From assembly GCA_016714605.1 (NCBI GenBank), contig JADKDL010000014.1, forward strand, positions 62,001 through 126,000: a stretch of 64,000 bases of DNA, given 5' to 3'. Made by a program: the position numbers and the translations under genes. Numbering within the stretch: the stretch's first letter is position 1; the number at the start of each line of letters is the position of its first letter. Under the pieces are notes generated by a model. That model did not search any database. It saw nothing but the letters and a program-made list of their open reading frames with translations, and was not told the DNA's origin. Shown here one piece after another: positions 1 to 9,339 of the stretch. This DNA comes from Bacteroidales bacterium. GTDB taxonomy: Bacteria > Bacteroidota > Bacteroidia > Bacteroidales > UBA1715.

Positions 1-1
1 A

Positions 2-2695
2 CAAGAGTATTCAAAATATAAATGGTTTGTAGATGCATATCTAGATTCAATTGCAAAAGCTAGTAATGTAGCTGGTGTAAGACTTCTTGATGTTTTTGGA
101 TTTAATTATTATCCGGAAACAACCAGTGGAGGACAAAGAATAATTTGGTCTGGAGTTCCTTCTATCGATACTTCAGAAGGTATTTGTGCAGCCAGACTTC
201 AAGCTCCTCGTTCAATGTGGGATAATAATTATGTAGAAGTAAATCCCTATAATCCGGTTACAGCAATGAATATTATTCCTAAACTTAAACAGTCAATAGA
301 CACATATTTTCCAGAAACTAAAATTGCAATTACAGAATTTGAATATGGTGCAGAATATCATATTTCCGGAGGGTTGGTTTTGGTCGATTTACTAGGTGTT
401 TGGGGAAGGGAAGGACTTTTTCTTGCCACTAAATGGCATGGATTAGATATATATTCTGAATTAGCATATAAATTATATTTAAACTATGATGGAAATAGCA
501 ATGAGTATGGAAATTTAGCATTAAAATCTGTAAATTCTAATGATAGTTTGGTTTCTACCTTTGCTTCTTTAGATGAAAATGGAAAATTGCATATAATAAT
601 AGTAAATAAAGCAAATACATCTACACAAATAGCATATACTTTACAAAATGGACTTTTTGATAGTGTATCTGTTTATGGTTTTGATGCAAAAGTTAAAACT
701 ATTAAGCAATATTCAGATTTTAAAATTGCTGATTTTAAAACATTTTCATATACATTACCGGCTTGGTCTGCCACTCATTTTGTATGTTCTCCGGCAGAAT
801 ATATATCGCTAACGAAAGCAAATGTAGATGCTCTGGAAGGAAATAAAATAAATTTGGATTTTTCAATGACACTACAAAATGGTACAATTGGAAATGAAAT
901 AATTAATGGTATTGATTTACAAGTTGAAGGTAAAACTATAGCAATAAACCAAATTGATGTTTCTGCAGAAAATGGAATTACTTTAGTTTTATCAGAAACA
1001 ATATCTGCTGATGCTCAAGATATTCGTATTTCATTTGACAATGTAAAAATTATTGGAGAAAACAATTTATCAATTAAAAATATTTCAAATTTTAAGGTAT
1101 ATAATCTTTTAGAAGGAGCCGATGTAGAAATAGCTAAACTATATACTGATACTGATGGTCTTAAGATTTTTGTTGAGTTAACAAAACCCGTTGAATCTGG
1201 AGAGACAGAGTTGTCATTCTTCAATTTGAAAGTTAATAATGTTGACTTTGAAATTAGTAATCTTTTAACTCAAAATTCTGTTTTGGAATTTCAATTAAAT
1301 TCTAGAATTAATAAGAATGATACACTTTTATTATCATATAACGGCATAGGTATTACACCAATAGATGGAAGCCCAGCTATTGCCATGTTTTCTGATTTAG
1401 AAGTTAGTAATTATGGAACTAATGTAGCACCTATAATTGATACTGTAAAATGTACTTTTTATGGAAATGAATTAGAAATTTGTTTTAATAAATATATGCA
1501 AAACTACACGGTATCTGATGCCGGATTAAAACTCTATGTCAATGATACCTTATGGAGCTTTACAGGAACACATAATTATCGAACTACAACACTTCTACTT
1601 GAAAAACCGATTAGATATAATAGTAAAATTAAGTTGATTTATGATAATGATATTATTAAATCAATTGATGGGGGTTATTTAAATCCAACAGAATATTCTT
1701 CAACATTCAGTACACCCTATTATGTATATGAAAATTTAGTTGTTCCCGGTAAAGTGGAGTGTGAAAACATCTATTATACCAATAGTAATAAATTTGTAAC
1801 TGAATCGAATACCACTGATACTTACATATATGAATTATTTAAAGGAGATATTTACAGATATAATGTTGATGTAAAGACAAGTGGAAAATATACCCTATTA
1901 GTTAATTCAATAGGCTTAGATGGTACTATAATAAATATTAAAGCCAAGGGTGTTGCTTATGATTCTCTTTATTTGCCGATAACAAAAAATTTTACTGATT
2001 GGTTATTGTCGGGAGTTGTTTTAGAATTAAATGCAGGTAATCAAATTGTGGAAATTGAAGTTGTTTCATCCGGAAATAGAATCGATTATATAGATTTTGT
2101 TCAGGGAGAAATAGAATTACCAAAAATAGAATTTTCAAATGGATTTGTATCAAGCGATGGAATGACTATTACTGCTCAGTTTAATAGATATTGGGGAATA
2201 ATTCCATTGATAAATGAAATTATAGTTGATGAAAATTTAGAAAAAGTAAGTTTAGAAAATATTTCATTTACTAATGATAAACTAGTATTAACTCTTACTG
2301 AACCAATTATGAAAGGCTCAAAGGTTATGCTTGGTGTGAGTTCTAGTACTGCAAAATCAAGAGAAGGAGCAAGTATGACTGCCTTCGCAAATGCAGAGTT
2401 GTGGAATAAATCTTCCGTTAAAACAGATATTGATAAGGTTGAAGACCTTGGTATTTTAATATTCCCTAACCCTTCAGATAATGGAAATTTATTAATTGAG
2501 AGTAATAATAGCAAGATTGACAGGATAGATATATATGGAATTTTAGGTTCTATTATTTTTTCTATTGATCATGTAGATAATTATTTTTATAATTTGAGTA
2601 TAGAAAATTTTGTTCCTGCAGAATTTTCTAATGTTTTTATTTCAGTATATTGTACCGATGGAAAAAAGTATGATAAATTGATTCAATTGAAGTAA
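2..2695 (+). CDS. GH44-type glycoside hydrolase, 5' truncated, T9SS-secreted
   Basis: The reading frame is open from base 2, so the N-terminus (signal peptide and most of the catalytic barrel) lies outside the window; 897 residues are visible. The first ~190 residues resemble the C-terminal half of family 44 endoglucanases/xyloglucanases: an FNYYPE stretch, a long insertion, then ITEFEYG near residue 110, whose first Glu fits the GH44 nucleophile. Then follow about three beta-rich modules of roughly 100 residues resembling SwmB-like repeats (phrases such as LTKPVESGE and LEKPIRYNSKIKL), a CBM6-like module (about residues 575-700, with a VEC start and RIDYIDFVQG end), another SwmB-like module, and a type A T9SS sorting domain (IFPNPSDNG to the final LIQLK). 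I infer an outer-membrane or secreted enzyme attacking beta-glucans or related polysaccharides. GH44 assignment is from motif memory; a related clan-A family is possible. Confidence 0.72.
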   Translation, partial: QEYSKYKWFVDAYLDSIAKASNVAGVRLLDVFGFNYYPETTSGGQRIIWSGVPSIDTSEGICAARLQAPRSMWDNNYVEVNPYNPVTAMNIIPKLKQSIDTYFPETKIAITEFEYGAEYHISGGLVLVDLLGVWGREGLFLATKWHGLDIYSELAYKLYLNYDGNSNEYGNLALKSVNSNDSLVSTFASLDENGKLHIIIVNKANTSTQIAYTLQNGLFDSVSVYGFDAKVKTIKQYSDFKIADFKTFSYTLPAWSATHFVCSPAEYISLTKANVDALEGNKINLDFSMTLQNGTIGNEIINGIDLQVEGKTIAINQIDVSAENGITLVLSETISADAQDIRISFDNVKIIGENNLSIKNISNFKVYNLLEGADVEIAKLYTDTDGLKIFVELTKPVESGETELSFFNLKVNNVDFEISNLLTQNSVLEFQLNSRINKNDTLLLSYNGIGITPIDGSPAIAMFSDLEVSNYGTNVAPIIDTVKCTFYGNELEICFNKYMQNYTVSDAGLKLYVNDTLWSFTGTHNYRTTTLLLEKPIRYNSKIKLIYDNDIIKSIDGGYLNPTEYSSTFSTPYYVYENLVVPGKVECENIYYTNSNKFVTESNTTDTYIYELFKGDIYRYNVDVKTSGKYTLLVNSIGLDGTIINIKAKGVAYDSLYLPITKNFTDWLLSGVVLELNAGNQIVEIEVVSSGNRIDYIDFVQGEIELPKIEFSNGFVSSDGMTITAQFNRYWGIIPLINEIIVDENLEKVSLENISFTNDKLVLTLTEPIMKGSKVMLGVSSSTAKSREGASMTAFANAELWNKSSVKTDIDKVEDLGILIFPNPSDNGNLLIESNNSKIDRIDIYGILGSIIFSIDHVDNYFYNLSIENFVPAEFSNVFISVYCTDGKKYDKLIQLK

Positions 2696-2712
2696 AATTT
2701 ATTGGTATTTTA

Positions 2713-2742
2713 TTGTATGTTTTAAAAAAAAAACTAAATTTG
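2713..2742 (+). promoter_or_regulatory. Bacteroidota-type promoter for the 2800 gene
   Basis: TTG at 2713-2715 is followed after 19 bases by TAAATTTG at 2735-2742, matching the Bacteroidota -33 TTG / -7 TAnnTTTG consensus. Transcription would start near 2749, giving a leader of about 50 bases before the ATG at 2800. It sits in the gap after the GH44 gene, so the downstream gene probably has its own promoter. Confidence 0.6.
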
Positions 2743-2799
2743 TAACCATTAATAAACCGAACCTAACAATTATTTATTATTAATTTAAAAAAGAAAATT

Positions 2800-3893
2800 A
2801 TGAAAAAAAGTTTACTTTCTTTATCTGCTGCACTTTTATTGTCAGTGGGAGTAAGTGCTCAAAAGTATTGGACGGCTGAATATCCTTATGCAGCTGGTGG
2901 TTATACTGAATGGTCTGCAGTTGCTGATTCTTTTTTGGTAACTCTTGACACTGATTCAGCAAAAGTTTTTACCAAACTTTCAGGATTGACAGATTTTACC
3001 AAAGCAAACATTAAGAGTGATGCTAATATTTGGTCTATACCTTGGGGTGGTAGATATAAAATTACAAAAGATGGTGGTGAATTATCTGTAGAGTTTAACC
3101 CTTTTGTTGATGAGTATTCTGTTGTTCAATTGAATACATACAAATGGGTAGGCAATATTCTCCAGATTCTGCTTCTACAAGTTTTAAAAATTTCAAATTA
3201 GGTGGTTATGCTGTTGATATGCAACCTACTGCTGATGGTTTTGATAATGCTGTTATTACTGGTAAAATCCTTATCCCTAATGCATATAAAACTGCAATAG
3301 CTAAATATCCAAACAAATTTATTTTAAGAGTTTCTGTGTTTGATGCTCACGGACATGAGTGGAATGCTGGTGGAGATCCATTTGATACTCTAGATGTATT
3401 TGGAGAATATACTAACTTTTCTGTATCTTACAATACCGAAGATTTAGGTAATCCTAAGCCAAATCCTGGTGATGGTTGGGGTGGGAAATTTCACAACAGA
3501 TTAAGACCTACAAAAGGAGCTGATACTACAAGAGTTCCTATTGACTTTACAAAAATCATGGGATTAAAATTCTATCTTTGTCCAGGTGAGAAATCAGGAG
3601 CTGCTATTACTGGTGAGTTTGTAAAAATTAAAGATGTTGTAATAGGTGCTGATGCTACTACTCCTGGAGTTTTCAATCCTTGGGAAAAATTCATTACAGT
3701 TGGCTTAACTGATGTTACTATTTCTGAATTCGCATACGAAAATGGTGCTTTCACTTTCGAAGGAGCTGGTCAAGTTGTTGATTTACTAGGAAGAGTTGTA
3801 CTTCAAGGTGAAGGTTCAATTTCAATTGAGTCTTTAGAAAAAGGTACTTATGTAATCGTTGCAGAAGGAAAATCTGCTAAATTTCAAAAATAA
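2800..3893 (+). CDS. Secreted protein of unknown function with T9SS tail (frameshifted)
   Basis: I do not recognise the central domain. The start ATG begins a clear signal peptide (MKKSLLSLSAALLLSVGVSA, then Q). A mature beta-rich, aromatic-rich region follows, and the C-terminus (VVDLLGRVVLQGEG ... KFQK) is a short type A T9SS sorting domain. The frame breaks near 3146-3148: the first part reads into a stop at 3201, while the continuation in another frame (QYSPDSASTSFKNFKLGG) is clearly the same protein. One extra G in the GGG run (3146-3148) restores one frame of 364 residues reading K-W-G-R-Q-Y. A homopolymer sequencing error is likelier than a pseudogene because both halves look intact. 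It lies just after a GH44-type gene, so a carbohydrate-related role (binding or lyase-like jelly roll) is possible but unproven. It has its own promoter and a strong terminator. Confidence 0.7.
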
Positions 3894-3920
3894 GAATTAA
3901 CCACTTAGGTTTATTATATA

Positions 3921-3960
3921 AAAAGAGAGGCTGTGCAAACAGCCTCTCTTTTTATTTTGT
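3921..3960 (+). terminator. Rho-independent terminator after the 2800 gene
   Basis: A perfect 14-bp stem (3921-3934 with 3939-3952) closes on a GCAA loop and runs into a T-rich tract. It lies 27 bases after the stop codon at 3893. The rest of the 3894-4253 gap shows no gene; it holds this hairpin and the asd terminator, with AT-rich sequence between them. Confidence 0.9.
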
Positions 3961-4201
3961 GTAAATTTGATCTATGTAAAAAAAAATGAATTACAAATTG
4001 CAACTTTGTGTTTTGTAATTTGTGGTCTTTTATATTTTGATATATTTTAAATGATATTGCTGAATAAACAGGAAGCTACTGGTAGCAAAAATATGGTAAA
4101 TAAAGAACTATATAATATTGAATTCTTGCGGGGTAACATTTTATTTGAATAAACAATTTTTATTTTCCCTTAACTTTATAGTGCTAATCTTTTTGTCATA
4201 A

Positions 4202-4234
4202 AAAAAGCTCATAGAATTTATCTATGAGCTTTTT
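4202..4234 (-). terminator. Terminator downstream of asd
   Basis: An 8-bp GC-containing stem (4207-4214 with 4222-4229) is flanked by A and T runs, so it can act in both directions. It lies 20 bases beyond the asd stop at 4254 and serves asd on the minus strand. Confidence 0.8.
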
Positions 4235-4253
4235 CAAATTATATGGAATAAGA

Positions 4254-5269
4254 TTATTTTACTTTAATATCGCCTTCAGCAATTAAATATTCAGCAATTT
4301 GTATTGCGTTTAGTGCAGCACCTTTTCTTATTTGATCTGCTACACACCAAAATACAATACCATTCGGATTAGCAATATCTTTTCTAATTCTACCTACATA
4401 AACATCATCTTTACCGGCAATGTCATACGGCAACGGATATTTTTTATTAGCAGGATCATCTACTACTGTTATTCCTTTTGTTTTAAGACATTCTGCTCTG
4501 AACTCTTCAGGACTTACCGGTTTTTCGGTTTCGACCAAATAGACTCAGAATGTGCTCTCATAACTGGTACTCTTACGGTAGTTGCACTCACCTGAACATC
4601 AGAATGCATTATTTTACGAGTCTCATAAAACATCTTCATTTCCTCTTTGGTGTATCCGTTATCTTGAAATACGTCAATATGAGGTATTACGTTAAATAAT
4701 AACTGATATGCAAATTTTTCAACGGTAATAGGTTCTCCGGCAACATATTGTTTTACTTGGTTTTCCAACTCTTCCATACCCATAGCACCCGCACCACTTG
4801 CAGACTGATATGAAGAAATGTGAACTCGTTTTACATGCGAGAGATTTTCTAGTGCCTTCAATGCAACCACCATTTGAATAGTAGTACAATTTGGGTTTGC
4901 TATAATGTTTCTAGGTCTTTTTTTAGCATCAGCAGCATTTACTTCGGGTACAACCAATGGTATGTCATCTTCCATTCTAAATGCGCTAGAGTTGTCAATC
5001 ATTACAGCTCCATATTTTGTAATAGTATCAGCAAATTCTTTTGATGTACTAGCACCTGCACTTGTAAGTGCAATATCTATGTCTTTAAAGTCGTCGCCGT
5101 GTTTCAGTTCTTTAACGGTGAGCTTTTTACCCTTGAAATCGTAGGTAGTTCCTGCACTTCGTTTTGAACCAAACAATACCAATTCATCCATTTTGAGGTC
5201 TCTTTCTGACAAAATCCTCAAAAACTCTTGTCCAACGGCACCACTAGCGCCAACAATAGCGATCTTCAT
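4254..5269 (-). CDS. asd: Aspartate-semialdehyde dehydrogenase (one-base frameshift)
   Basis: Reduces aspartyl phosphate to aspartate semialdehyde with NADPH, feeding lysine/diaminopimelate, threonine and methionine synthesis. The N-terminus MKIAIVGASGAVGQEFL is the Rossmann NADP-binding motif; ANPNCTTIQM holds the catalytic Cys; HSESIW and the C-terminal GAALNAIQIAEYL fit the family. The frame breaks near 4535: the first 251 codons run to a stop at 4514, and the remaining ~90 codons continue in another frame. One extra base in the CC run at 4535-4536 (GG on the coding strand) gives SIW-VETEKPVSPEEF and a single 338-residue protein, the usual family length. Since asd is normally indispensable, I read this as a consensus error. 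It is a single gene, divergent from the 5439 gene, and has its own terminator. Confidence 0.92.
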
Positions 5270-5373
5270 CTGTTTTTAAATTTAATATAATTATTAACTA
5301 TCAAAAAAATCAAATTTTAGAAAATGATTTCAAAATAAGTAGGTAGAACAAAAAAATACAAAATCATTATTTA

Positions 5374-5400
5374 TTGAAACAATACAAAAATGTATATTTG
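5374..5400 (+). promoter_or_regulatory. Candidate promoter for the lamin-tail gene
   Basis: TATATTTG at 5393-5400 matches TAnnTTTG, with a TTG at 5374-5376 at a slightly short spacing of 16 bases. It lies 38 bases before the ATG at 5439 in the divergent gap with asd. Confidence 0.5.
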
Positions 5401-5438
5401 CCACCAAAATATTACAAATATAATTCAATTGTTACTAA

Positions 5439-7797
5439 ATGCGTATCTTTATTATAATTTTCGTTTCACAATATTTTATAAATAGCTCATTATTAGGTCA
5501 AACCACAGAACAATTTGTTGATTTTAATGGCACTTCAAGTTATAGCGACGGTTTTTTTATTAGTAGCAATACGGTTGCATGGCATTACAAAGAGGTGAAA
5601 AAATCGTCGAGCAGTTTTGCTGTTAATGCCATCTGTCTAAATAAATCTGATAGTGCTTATATTTTATCTGATACTATTCAAGGAGGATGTTCTGAATTGC
5701 AATTTGAGTTTTTGCAAGAATATTCTACTAATTGTAGTGCAGAAGTTTTTGTTAATGATTTTTTTGTTGGTGAATTAATATCAGAAAATGAGCAAGATAC
5801 AGTTAAATTAGTTACATTTTCAAATCTTCAGTTTTGTAAAAGTTTTGTGTTGAAAATTAAACAGAAAAATAGTCAATCAGGTCAAATTGCGATTGGTTCT
5901 ATTTCTTGGAAATCACTTAATTGCTCAGTATTGCCCCCCTTTTGTTGAGAATATTTCTGTTTTAGTTAATTCTATTGATCTTACATTTTCAAAACCTATT
6001 GATTTTGAAAAACTTAGTAGTAATAATTTCATAGGAAGTAATATAGAAGTTTTAAGTATTTATAAAATTGATAATTATTCAGTTCGGTTAATTTGCGATT
6101 CTATAAGTTGTAATTTTAAAAGTATTACTGTTAAAAATTTAACTGATATTGATGGTTTAATTTTAAGCGATACTACGCTTACTATTTCCCCAGAATTAGA
6201 TGTAAAATATGGTGATATTATAATAAATGAACTCATGATTGACCCAAGTCCCAGTGTTGGTATTCCAGAGGTAGAGTACATAGAATTTTATAATACTACC
6301 GACTGTGATATTTCACTCAAAAATTTTAAACTTTTTGTCAATAATTCATTTATAATTATACCTGAAAGCACAATACAACCTAGATTGTATCTAATAGTTG
6401 CTAGTCAAAAAATGCTATTAGATAGTAGTCGCGAAATTTTGATTGAGAACCTACCAACACTACCAAATACTGGTGCATATATATTGCTTAAATCTAATTT
6501 TGAGGATCTTATATCTTTTTGCCAATATTCGTATGATTGGATGGGAAATAAGAATAAAGCTGATGGTGGCTGGTCTTATGAAAGATGTAGTAAGGAAAAT
6601 GATGCAAATTGGCAATTGTCTGAAAACCTAGCAGGTGGAACACCAGCAAAAGAAAATAGTATTGCCGAATGCGCTGCCGATAAAGTTGCGCCCGTTATTT
6701 TAAATATCTCATTAAAGAATGAAAATATTATCAATATCGTTTTCAATGAACCTGTTATTCCGTTGAGTTGCATATTTCATGATAATAATATTGTTGTAGA
6801 TTCTGTTTATTTAGCCAATAGTGAACAGACCTTGCTTGCTATTCAACTATCAGATTCAATTAAAGATACAGATATTTATAAACTAACACTTTCTCTAGCA
6901 GATTATTGGGGAAATCAAACAACCGTGACTACAAAAGTTGCAAATTGGCAGCCTACAATATCGGGAGATTTGATTATAAATGAAGTACTTTTTAATCCGT
7001 ACGTAACTGGTGAAGATTTTGTTGAATTGCTTAATATCTCAAATAAAACGTTAAATTTAAGACAACTGCAAATAGCAAATTGTAGAAATGATGCAAATAG
7101 TTTTAGTCAGTCTTATTTAATTTCTGAAAATGATATTCTTCTATTTCCTGGAGAATATTTTGTTTTAAGTAAGGATGTGAGCTCATTATGTGCTTTATAC
7201 ACATGTGCAGAAGACTCAAAAATGAAAAAAATGCAAAGTATGCCATCATTTCCCAATGAGTCAGGTTGCGTATATGTAAGTGATGTAAACAATACTATAG
7301 TAGACAGTTTGTTTTATGACGAAACGATGCATCACCCGCTCATATATGACAAAGAAGGTGTTTCTTTGGAAAGAATATCTTCTAAAAAACATATTTACGA
7401 TAAAAAGAATTGGCATTCGGCTTCACAAATTTCAGGTTTTGCAACTCCAGGTTATGAAAATTCACAATCTGATGATAATAAAGATACAGAAGCTATTTTA
7501 ACGTGCGAAAAGAATTTTTTCACGCCTAATAACGACGGCATAGATGATTATCTATCAATTAATTATAGTCTAGATTTTCAAGGATATTTAGCAACAATTT
7601 CTGTCTATAATGAAATAGGTATATTAGTAAGAAATCTGGAAAATAATCTTTTGCTTGATTTATCAGGATCAATTTACTGGGATGGTACTGACAATGTTGG
7701 TAAAATTGTAAATTATGGTATTTACGTAATTCATATTTCAATTTACAATACCGAAGGCGAGGTGATAAGGAAAAAAATGGCTTGTACAAAACAGTAG
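5439..7797 (+). CDS. Lamin-tail-domain surface protein with CHU_C-type T9SS tail (frameshifted)
   Basis: A secreted Bacteroidota surface protein of about 785 residues once the frame is joined. The start gives a signal peptide-like stretch (MRIFIIIFVSQYFINSSLLG). Two lamin-tail domains begin at GDIIINELMIDPSP and SGDLIINEVLFNPY, a family linked to extracellular proteins with unclear ligands. Ig-like stretches (ENISVLVNSIDLTF; PVILNISLKN) precede each. The C-terminus (FFTPNNDGIDD ... YWDGTDNVGK) is the gliding-motility-associated/CHU_C domain, a type B T9SS signal. The frame breaks at a run of six C (5934-5939): the upstream frame stops at 5948, and the downstream frame continues at PPFVENISV. 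Removing one C joins them as LPPFVENISV. A sequencing error is likely; phase variation at the C6 tract is an alternative. The gene's last codons form the neighbour's terminator. Confidence 0.8.
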
Positions 7798-7810
7798 TTT
7801 TATACAAGCC
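7771..7810 (-). terminator. Minus-strand terminator inside the end of the lamin-tail gene
   Basis: A 14-bp stem with one mismatch (7779-7792 with 7797-7810, loop AGTA) is followed on the minus strand by seven T (A run at 7771-7777). It terminates the U32 gene, and its far arm is the last coding stretch (ACTKQ-stop) of the convergent lamin-tail gene. Confidence 0.75.
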
Positions 7811-7817
7811 TAAAATA

Positions 7818-9071
7818 TTATTGAAGATCTACTTCAGTCGCTTTTTTAACAACAAAAAGTTTGTCATTTCTTCTTACTCTTTCATCTACTAATATAGAAA
7901 CTTGTTCGCCTTTTTTGGCTATTTCAACATTTTGAAAATCAACTCTTATTTCATTCAACGTCATCTCAATAACACCAGTAGTAGGACCGGTAATAATAAT
8001 TTTGTCATTCAATTGCAAATCGCCGGTTTGTAGCAAAAATTCAACAACTTTTGCATTGGCGAAATAGTTAGTAGCAATGCCCAAAAATACTTTTCTTTCA
8101 GTAGCAAGACTGCCGTAGTTTCTACTCCATTCACCTAATCTTTGTCCCAAATAATATCCATTCCAAAAACCTCTATTGAAAACAGTTTCTAATTTCTGTT
8201 TGAGAATTGTGCCAAGTTCAGGTGTAAACTCGTTTTTTAGATATGCTTCAACAGCTTCATGATACGCAGAGGTCACAGTTTTAACGTATTCCGGGCTTCT
8301 AGCTCTGCCTTCAATTTTTAGAATGCTAACTCCCGCATCTAAAACTTGATCAAGAAACTCTATTGTACATAAATCTTTTGGAGACATAATGTATTCATTG
8401 TCAATAATCAATGAATTTCCACTTTCTACTTCTTTTACTTCGTAAGCTTTCCTACATGTTTGTAAACATCCGCCTCTATTTGCAGAATAATTTTTTTCGT
8501 GCAGACTTAAATAACACTTCCCTGAAATAGCCATACATAAAGCCCCATGTATAAACATTTCTATTTGAATCAAATTCCCTTTTGGACCACAAATATTATT
8601 GTCAATGATAAATCTATGTATTTCTTTAACTTGTTTTAAATCAAGTTCTCTGGCAAGAACTATTACATCGGCAAATTGAGCATAAAATTTTAGAGCCTCC
8701 GCATTACTAATGCTTAGTTGGGTAGAAATGTGAACTTCAACACCTATTGAAAACGCATATTGAATAACAGAAATATCAGAAGCTATTATAGCACTTATAT
8801 TGTTTTCCTTAGCTGCATCAACAATTTTTCTCATCAATGAAATATCTTTATCATAGATAATTGCATTGACAGTTAAATATGTTTTTACATTATAATCGGT
8901 ACAAATTTTTGAAATTTCGCGAAGATCATTTATAGTAAAATTGTTTGTAGATCGGGCTCGCATATTGAGCTGTTCAATTCCAAAATAAATAGATCCAGCA
9001 CCTGCCTGTATCGATGCCATAAGAGATTCATAAGAACCTACCGGCGACATAATTTCTATATTTTTATTCAC
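7818..9071 (-). CDS. U32 family peptidase / TrhP-like tRNA hydroxylation protein
   Basis: A 417-residue member of peptidase family U32 (collagenase-like YhbU/YegQ group). The N-terminus (IEIMSPVGSYESLMASIQAG) is the usual start of the TIM-barrel-like domain, and residues ~170-190 carry the family signature E-x-F-x2-G-[AS]-L-C-x4-G-x-C-x-[LIVM]-S as EMFIHGALCMAISGKCYLS. A second Cys pair, GGCLQTC, follows, as in members proposed to hold an Fe-S cluster. Length and domain order fit the short U32 proteins that in other bacteria take part in tRNA or rRNA uridine 5-hydroxylation, so an RNA-modifying role is more likely than proteolysis; the substrate cannot be told here. It is monocistronic, convergent with the lamin-tail gene and divergent from the PKD giant across a 268-bp AT-rich gap. 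Confidence 0.88.
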   Translation of the reverse strand: MNKNIEIMSPVGSYESLMASIQAGAGSIYFGIEQLNMRARSTNNFTINDLREISKICTDYNVKTYLTVNAIIYDKDISLMRKIVDAAKENNISAIIASDISVIQYAFSIGVEVHISTQLSISNAEALKFYAQFADVIVLARELDLKQVKEIHRFIIDNNICGPKGNLIQIEMFIHGALCMAISGKCYLSLHEKNYSANRGGCLQTCRKAYEVKEVESGNSLIIDNEYIMSPKDLCTIEFLDQVLDAGVSILKIEGRARSPEYVKTVTSAYHEAVEAYLKNEFTPELGTILKQKLETVFNRGFWNGYYLGQRLGEWSRNYGSLATERKVFLGIATNYFANAKVVEFLLQTGDLQLNDKIIITGPTTGVIEMTLNEIRVDFQNVEIAKKGEQVSILVDERVRRNDKLFVVKKATEVDLQ

Positions 9072-9339
9072 TTTTTTCTAGTCTTTATATTACAAAATTA
9101 CTTGATATTTTTGTTTGAAATTAATAAGTACGTTAAAAATAATTGTATTCACATTAATTTTTATATAACTTAGTAAATTTACGTAACGTAAAATTACAAC
9201 TAATCGAAAATATATATCGTACATTTAAATAATTTAGATTTTAAAAAAATAACTATATTTATCGGTTATAAATATTGATTGATTTTATAATACATTTAAT
9301 TGCGATTAATTACTTTGAATATTAATAATTTACACCACC

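Noticed and set aside
9178..9192. A near-palindrome TTTACGTAACGTAAA in the U32/PKD gap
   Set aside because: Not exact at its centre, short and in very AT-rich DNA; no second copy noticed, so chance is likely.
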